A DNA stretch of 64,000 bases, taken from positions 1 through 64,000 of the forward strand of contig JAFSKG010000024.1 of NCBI GenBank assembly GCA_017449075.1. Reading direction: 5' to 3'. The stretch's first letter is position 1. Every line of letters starts with the position of its first letter. Shown here piece by piece: positions 58,948 through 64,000 of this stretch. The notes under the pieces are model-generated. The model saw only the letters and a list, made by a program, of their open reading frames with translations. It was not told where the DNA came from and did no database searches. This stretch comes from Lachnospiraceae bacterium (GTDB taxonomy: Bacteria; Bacillota; Clostridia; Lachnospirales; Lachnospiraceae). A program made the position numbers and the translations under genes.

Positions 58948-61059
58948 TTAACCTCCTACAGGCCAGAATATTACATTGATTGTAGATACAACTTTATCCT
59001 TCTCAACATCAACAACCTGTACCTGACCATTTTGTACGCCTTCCTCGCCTTCAAGATTTGGGAATATAAGCGGCATAATTGTTCCAACCTTGTACTCTTG
59101 AGGTTCAAGAAGTTCAGTGTATACTATGCCATCATTTGTCTGTTGCACAAGTCTAACTTGTAAAATCAGTGTCTCACTTGAATTATTTTGAGTTGGAGAA
59201 TCTTCTCCATTTACAACTCTATATGTGGCGCTCAATTCGCTATGCCACTTTTTCTTTTTCTCAGCAATGTACTCAACACCATCTTTACCACTACTCAAAA
59301 TCAAATCAACATTTGAACCCGCCCTTATTTCAGAGCCTTGCTCAACCGATTGACTTATAACACAATTCTCCGGCACAATCATATCTCTCACATATGAGAT
59401 ATTGCCAAGAACCAACTCATTTATAGCAAGCAAGTCTCTAGCTTCAGAGATTGTTTTATTTACGAGATTTGGCATGGTCTTAATTTGATCACTTATACCA
59501 CGACTTATAGTAAATACAAGTGGACCTGGTTCTGCAGAGTTATTCTTATTTACTCCAATTATATATCCTCTTTGAACATTTATGTCATTTATCTCTGACA
59601 CTTCGTAAGTAAGTCCCCTATCCTTTAGTCTCTCTATCATATCTGCCCATCTTATTTGTTGCAAAGTTTCTTTGTTGGTAAAATCCAAAATCTTAGATCC
59701 CTTTGAAACCATTACGTCGATGGACATGTTTTCACTTAGATTATCCTTAACTATCCTACTAATCTTACCATACTCTATATTTTCATTATATTCTTCTCCT
59801 ACCACATTAACTTTTATTCCATACTCTTCTAATAGATCAGAAGCCAAATTCAAGTCAGAACCCGTGACAAATTTCACTATACTTGCAACTGTTATACTAT
59901 TTGTTGCCACGTTTTCACTTGGACTATGTTTTCTTGTATCAAGTGCGATGAAAATCATAATTACTATAAGAAGAACTACGGCAATTATCGCTCCGAAAAT
60001 AATTCTTCTCATATACATATGATGTCTAAAGGCACCATCTTTTATATATTTATCATAGAACGCCTGTTGTTCAGGTGTGAATGATTCTTCGTGTGATTTG
60101 TAGCTTGGCTTATTACTATATTTTTCTGATACAGCTTTAATCACCTTCATATCTTCATCGGTAATTATAACTGTCTTGCCCTCTTCATCTTCATCATAGT
60201 TGCTCTCTTTTATATAGTCTCCATCTTTATCAATACCAGCGCGTTCCAAATCTTTAATCATTTCTTCCACGCTTTGATAACGTTCTCTCGGAATCATGCG
60301 CGAAGCTTTCAAAATAATTTTTTCCAAACTCATATAGACATCTGGATTTTTTAAATGCGGCGCTTTTAAATTGTTTCTAAGATGCGAAATAATTATGTCA
60401 AGAGGTGCATCTCCTTCAAATGGCACTTCTCCTGTGACCATCTCATACATTGTACATCCAAAAGAGTAAATGTCAGATCTATAATCAACTTTAGTGTTTC
60501 TCACCTGTTCTGGACTTATATAGTGTACTGTTCCGATTACAGATATATTCTTAGTTGTACTTGTAATTGCTCTTGCAATTCCGAAGTCAGTAATTTTAGC
60601 CACTCCATTATTATCTATTACTATATTCTGTGGCTTAATATCTCGATGGATTATTCCTTTTTTATGAGCAGCCTGTATTCCCTTTGCGACTTGTATAGAG
60701 ATTGCAATGGTTTCTTCATTCGAAAGTTTACCTTTTTGTCTGATGTACTTATTAAGAGTTGTGCCTTCAAGATATTCCATGACTATGTAGTGCATATTGC
60801 CTTCGTCGACTACGTCATAGGCACTTATTACATTCTCTTGTTTTATATCTTTACAAGCCAATGCCTCGCTCTTAAATTTCTTTACAAAATCTTCGTCAAT
60901 AGATAACTCTTCTTTTAAAATCTTTATGGCTACTACTTTTTTTCTTTTTGAATCAAAAGCTTTATAGACATAACTCATACCACCTACGCCTATTTGCTCT
61001 ATTATTTCATATCTGCCAGATAATCTATTAAGTTGTTTATTATCTTTTTTATTACTCAT
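58948..61059 (-). CDS. prkC: PASTA-domain Ser/Thr protein kinase PrkC
   Basis: About 703 residues. The kinase domain has GVGGMSYVYKA (Gly loop), VAIKIL, IIHRDIKPQNIVI and KITDFGIA. A transmembrane helix (IIFGAIIAVVLLIVIMIFIAL) leads to three extracellular PASTA repeats that bind peptidoglycan in the family, then a Ser/Gly-poor C-terminal domain. It links wall state to cell physiology. The start is uncertain: ATGs at 61059, 61071 and 61107 are all possible. I prefer 61059, which overlaps the prpC stop by eight bases. Confidence 0.94.
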   Translation of the reverse strand: MSNKKDNKQLNRLSGRYEIIEQIGVGGMSYVYKAFDSKRKKVVAIKILKEELSIDEDFVKKFKSEALACKDIKQENVISAYDVVDEGNMHYIVMEYLEGTTLNKYIRQKGKLSNEETIAISIQVAKGIQAAHKKGIIHRDIKPQNIVIDNNGVAKITDFGIARAITSTTKNISVIGTVHYISPEQVRNTKVDYRSDIYSFGCTMYEMVTGEVPFEGDAPLDIIISHLRNNLKAPHLKNPDVYMSLEKIILKASRMIPRERYQSVEEMIKDLERAGIDKDGDYIKESNYDEDEEGKTVIITDEDMKVIKAVSEKYSNKPSYKSHEESFTPEQQAFYDKYIKDGAFRHHMYMRRIIFGAIIAVVLLIVIMIFIALDTRKHSPSENVATNSITVASIVKFVTGSDLNLASDLLEEYGIKVNVVGEEYNENIEYGKISRIVKDNLSENMSIDVMVSKGSKILDFTNKETLQQIRWADMIERLKDRGLTYEVSEINDINVQRGYIIGVNKNNSAEPGPLVFTISRGISDQIKTMPNLVNKTISEARDLLAINELVLGNISYVRDMIVPENCVISQSVEQGSEIRAGSNVDLILSSGKDGVEYIAEKKKKWHSELSATYRVVNGEDSPTQNNSSETLILQVRLVQQTNDGIVYTELLEPQEYKVGTIMPLIFPNLEGEEGVQNGQVQVVDVEKDKVVSTINVIFWPVGG

Positions 61060-61975
61060 TCTCTTCACCATCCTTTCTCTTCCTGCTTCGACTCTTGAAG
61101 TTATCATTTAGTAAGGATGCTCTATTGTCCAATATACTTTTAATATTACTTTTTTTACTATTTCCTTCTTCGGCATTCTTTAATTGATTCATAGCATCTT
61201 CATATGCCTGCTGTTTTTCTTTTTCAAAGACTGTGTTTTCTTTATTAATCACATCTATATATATAAGTATGATTGCTATATTATCTCTTCCGCCATTCTT
61301 ATTTGCTTCATCAACCAATTCATCAACTTTTGATTCTATAGTAGTATCTCTATTTATTATCTCAAATATCTTATCATTATTAACCATATTGCTTAGTCCA
61401 TCTGTACAAAGTAGCAAGTAATCACCCATCCGCAAGTCTACTTCGAAAAAGTCTGGTTCTATTTTCTTACCTGCTCCAAATGCTCGGCTAAGCTGGCTTT
61501 TTAACTCTTTATACTTTTCTGAGCCTCTCTCTATAGCATTTTCATTTACAAGTTCTTCAGCTATACTATGGTCTCTCGTTACCTGCCTTATATCATTACT
61601 TATATGGTAGCATCTGGAATCTCCTACATTTACCACTATTGCCTTGTCATTTACAACTGTGGTGCAAACCATCGTAGTTCCCATACCTTTATACTTTGGG
61701 TTTGCCATTATCCTATAAACAAGATCCGCATTCGCAAGTCTATAAGCTTTTGCAAGTTCTCCTTTTAAGTCCGAGGCATCTTTAGATAAAGAAATTTGGT
61801 CAAGCACAAATCCTGAACAGTGTTTAGAAGCAAATCCACTATCTCTGTTACTTCCAACGCCATCCGCAACTATAAATAAGTTTGGGAATACTCCCACTTT
61901 CCTATTCTCAGCTATGTAGTAATCTTGGTTGACCTGTCTAGTTTTACCAAGATCCGTTTTTGCAAAAAACTTCAA
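61052..61975 (-). CDS. prpC: PP2C-family Ser/Thr phosphatase PrpC (Stp)
   Basis: 307 residues: RQVNQDYY, FIVADGVGSNRDSG (the usual VADGMGGH is altered), GTTMVCTTVVND, VNVGDSRCYHIS, LLLCTDGLSNMV and GGRDNIAIILI. It reverses PrkC phosphorylation. A basic and acidic C-terminal tail of about 60 residues follows the catalytic domain. The start is a TTG at 61975, two bases after the rlmN stop. The metal-binding Asp residues are kept. Confidence 0.94.
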   Translation of the reverse strand: MKFFAKTDLGKTRQVNQDYYIAENRKVGVFPNLFIVADGVGSNRDSGFASKHCSGFVLDQISLSKDASDLKGELAKAYRLANADLVYRIMANPKYKGMGTTMVCTTVVNDKAIVVNVGDSRCYHISNDIRQVTRDHSIAEELVNENAIERGSEKYKELKSQLSRAFGAGKKIEPDFFEVDLRMGDYLLLCTDGLSNMVNNDKIFEIINRDTTIESKVDELVDEANKNGGRDNIAIILIYIDVINKENTVFEKEKQQAYEDAMNQLKNAEEGNSKKSNIKSILDNRASLLNDNFKSRSRKRKDGEENE

Positions 61976-61976
61976 C

Positions 61977-63014
61977 TTACTTTACGCTTGCTCTAAGTTG
62001 TCCGCAAGAACCACTTATATCCTTTCCCAATTCTCTTCTCACAGTAACTGATATATGATTATTTTCAAGTATATCTTTAAATAAATTGACACTACTCATA
62101 TCTGGTCTTTCAAAATCATTTTCTTTCACAACATTAACAGGTATAAGATTTACATTAAAATCAATATGTCTATTCTTAAAACTTTCTTTAAATAAATTTA
62201 CTAAATCATTAGCATTTGAAACTCCATCATTTACATCCTTAATCAAACTATATTCAAATGTAATTCTTCTATTTGTCTTTTCAAAATAATGCGCCATGGC
62301 ATCTAGTACTTCCGCTATGCTATATTTATTTGCAATTGGCATAAGTTCTTTTCTTATCACATCATTTGGTGCATGAAGACTAAGTGCTAAGGTTAAAGGT
62401 TTTTCTAAATCTGCAAGTTTAAAAATTTTATCTACAATTCCACAAGTTGATATTGTCACATTTCTCAAACTTATGTTTTGTCCTTTTTCATCATTAATGA
62501 TATCCAAGAACTTTACGAGATTGTCAAAATTATTGAATGGCTCTCCAGAACCCATTATAACTATATGAGATATTCTTATGTTATTATGTCGTGATACGAG
62601 ATAAACCTGTGAAAGCAACTCATATATCTCAAGATTTCTTTTAAGCCCACCTATAGTAGATGCACAGAACGAGCATCCCATATTACAGCCAACCTGAGAA
62701 CTGATGCATAGGCTATATCCATACTTATATTTCATAAGTACTGACTCTATGATATTGCCATCATTTAAAAGTATAAGGTACTTTCTCGTCTCGTCAATAT
62801 TTGAAATATATTCTTTATATATGCTCGGAAATGATATATCAAATTTTTCAACCAATTTCTTTTTAAGTGAATTGCCAATATTCGTAGTCTCATCAAGAGA
62901 TAAAATCATCTTACTGTGTAGCCAGTCGAAAAGTTGCACTGCTCTATAACTTTGTTCTGACATAGCATTTAGTTCAGTTTTAATCTCTTCAATTGTCAAA
63001 TCTCTTATATTCAT
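61977..63014 (-). CDS. rlmN: 23S rRNA (adenine-2503-C2)-methyltransferase RlmN
   Basis: 345 residues, radical SAM: CNMGCSFC cluster motif, VIMGSGEPFNN (usually MGMGEPL), the methyl-carrying Cys in GSCGQLR at the C-terminus and the mechanistic Cys in VTISTCGI. It methylates A2503 of 23S rRNA and A37 of some tRNAs. The ATG at 63014 shares one base with the rsmB stop (TAATG), so I prefer it to an ATG seven codons upstream. Confidence 0.95.
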   Translation of the reverse strand: MNIRDLTIEEIKTELNAMSEQSYRAVQLFDWLHSKMILSLDETTNIGNSLKKKLVEKFDISFPSIYKEYISNIDETRKYLILLNDGNIIESVLMKYKYGYSLCISSQVGCNMGCSFCASTIGGLKRNLEIYELLSQVYLVSRHNNIRISHIVIMGSGEPFNNFDNLVKFLDIINDEKGQNISLRNVTISTCGIVDKIFKLADLEKPLTLALSLHAPNDVIRKELMPIANKYSIAEVLDAMAHYFEKTNRRITFEYSLIKDVNDGVSNANDLVNLFKESFKNRHIDFNVNLIPVNVVKENDFERPDMSSVNLFKDILENNHISVTVRRELGKDISGSCGQLRASVK

Positions 63015-64000
63015 TACAATCTTTTTAAAAAACACATATAAAATCCATCTGCCTTATTTTCGTCATTTCTCCTAATCTTCTTTTCAAAAACAACTTCAAA
63101 ATCTTCATTGTGACTTAAAAAGTGATCTATGTTATCTTCATTCTCTTCTTTAGTCTCAGTGCATGTAGAGTAAGATAAAATTCCACCTTTCTTTACATAA
63201 TGTTTACATGCATCAAGAATCTTTCTCTGTATTTTCACAAGCGAGCCTTTCTTTTCATCACTATAGTTTAGTTTTATATCAGGCTTCTTATCTATAACTC
63301 CAAGTCCAGTACATGGTACATCAAGTAAAACTACATCATATTTATCATCATCAAGACCATCATGGATGGTTGCATCTTTTACATTTAGATTTAAGTCTAA
63401 AACTTTAAGTCTATTGACATTTTCACAAATCTTAAATATCTTCTCTTCACTTATGTCTCTTGCTTCAGCATAGAAATAAAAATAGTCTCCATATATCAAA
63501 TCAATTAACGATAATATCTTCCCGCCTGGTGAAGCACAGGCATCAAGAAGTTTCATCATGGATATAGAATCTCTTTCTTGACTTTTCTTAATTTCCTTTT
63601 CTCTTTCTTTTATATAATACGCAAGTCTATCAGTTAAAAAAATTGAGCTTGCATCTTCTATCAATATGTCCCCATTTTTAAAAGAGTCTAAATCTAAAAT
63701 GTCTTTATACTTATTCACCGAATACACTTTTGCATATCTAAATTCAAGCGAACCATCATAACTTTTATATGAGATGTTTTTTTTATTCATCTCTTTGAGT
63801 ACAGATTCCTCATGGTCGTTATAAATTCTGAAGTAACAATTTTTATCATTCGAATGAGAAGATATACTAGTTTTTTCGCTCTCTTTTCTATCTATGTTTC
63901 TAAGAATTGCATTGACAAATCCAGATAGTCTACTGTTTTTTGATTTCTTAACAATATTTACATATTCATTGATGGTTGCAAAGGCCGGAACCTTATCCAT
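63014..64000 (-). CDS. rsmB: 16S rRNA (cytosine-967-C5)-methyltransferase RsmB (cut by the window edge)
   Basis: Only the C-terminal 328 residues are in view; the N-terminal NusB-like domain begins beyond 64000. VPAFATINEYVNIVKKSKNSRLSGFVNAILRN is the end of that domain. The methyltransferase part has LLDACASPGGK (SAM binding), DVPCTGLGV (Cys) and LSYSTCTETKEENED (second Cys, nucleophile). Start of the conserved rsmB-rlmN-prpC-prkC order. Confidence 0.93.
   Translation of the reverse strand: MDKVPAFATINEYVNIVKKSKNSRLSGFVNAILRNIDRKESEKTSISSHSNDKNCYFRIYNDHEESVLKEMNKKNISYKSYDGSLEFRYAKVYSVNKYKDILDLDSFKNGDILIEDASSIFLTDRLAYYIKEREKEIKKSQERDSISMMKLLDACASPGGKILSLIDLIYGDYFYFYAEARDISEEKIFKICENVNRLKVLDLNLNVKDATIHDGLDDDKYDVVLLDVPCTGLGVIDKKPDIKLNYSDEKKGSLVKIQRKILDACKHYVKKGGILSYSTCTETKEENEDNIDHFLSHNEDFEVVFEKKIRRNDENKADGFYMCFLKRL

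Overview
The window comes from an AT-rich, low-GC Gram-positive anaerobe, most likely a member of the Clostridia and plausibly Lachnospiraceae-like. Supporting signs are the gene content and order (gdpP-rplI-dnaB, secG-rnr-smpB, rsmB-rlmN-prpC-prkC-rpe, holA-nrnA-truB), a type A RNase P RNA, a selenocysteine-containing SelD, choline-binding-like cell-wall repeats, lipoproteins and a PTS of Gram-positive type. No phage, IS element, integrase or CRISPR array was seen. This looks like core chromosome, and nearly every gene lies on the minus strand, as expected if a replication fork runs from high to low coordinates.

Layout from left to right. (1) 1-1083: an AT-rich leader and two tandem XRE-type HTH proteins on the plus strand; the first has a hairpin that hides its ribosome binding site. 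(2) 1115-8512, minus: gdpP-rplI-dnaB-murF-ddl-engB, joining c-di-AMP breakdown, replication and peptidoglycan precursor synthesis. (3) 8628-11692: an orphan radical SAM protein, a GH25 lysozyme lipoprotein and a family 2 glycosyltransferase. (4) 11739-23595, minus: a tightly packed ten-gene run murB-whiA-dnaE-pepP-PAP2-birA-exoA-SGNH-dinB-CPBP. (5) 23680-27678: murI on the plus strand, then the minus unit tRNA-Gly/Phe/Gly/Leu-secG-rnr-smpB. (6) 27700-38007, minus: a wall-binding protein, a small exported protein, secDF, tgt, a lipoprotein, and a polyamine-type binding lipoprotein with recJ. (7) 38107-44060: a CofE-like ligase (plus), then holA-nrnA-truB/ribF-CYTH-rnpB-wall-binding protein (minus). 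(8) 44108-49432: hemW (plus) and a PTS operon in which HPr and Enzyme I sit with an ascorbate-type EIIC-EIIB-EIIA (minus). (9) 49535-64000, minus: rsmB-rlmN-prpC-prkC-rpe-kinase-like-serS-galE-redox protein-mgtE-tRNA-Thr-GtrII-DUF6273-selD, nearly without gaps.

The most notable points are a TruB-FAD synthetase fusion lacking riboflavin kinase; a SelD whose in-frame UGA at codon 13 hides its true start; several start sites where an extended -10 element lies 6-9 nt before the ATG with no ribosome binding site, which predicts leaderless mRNAs; a tRNA-Thr gene whose 3' arm supplies the only ribosome-binding-like sequence for the next gene; a tRNA-Leu with anticodon AAG; and a helically phased repeat just upstream of the PTS promoter.

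All calls rest on reading motifs in the sequence. No database search or folding program was run.
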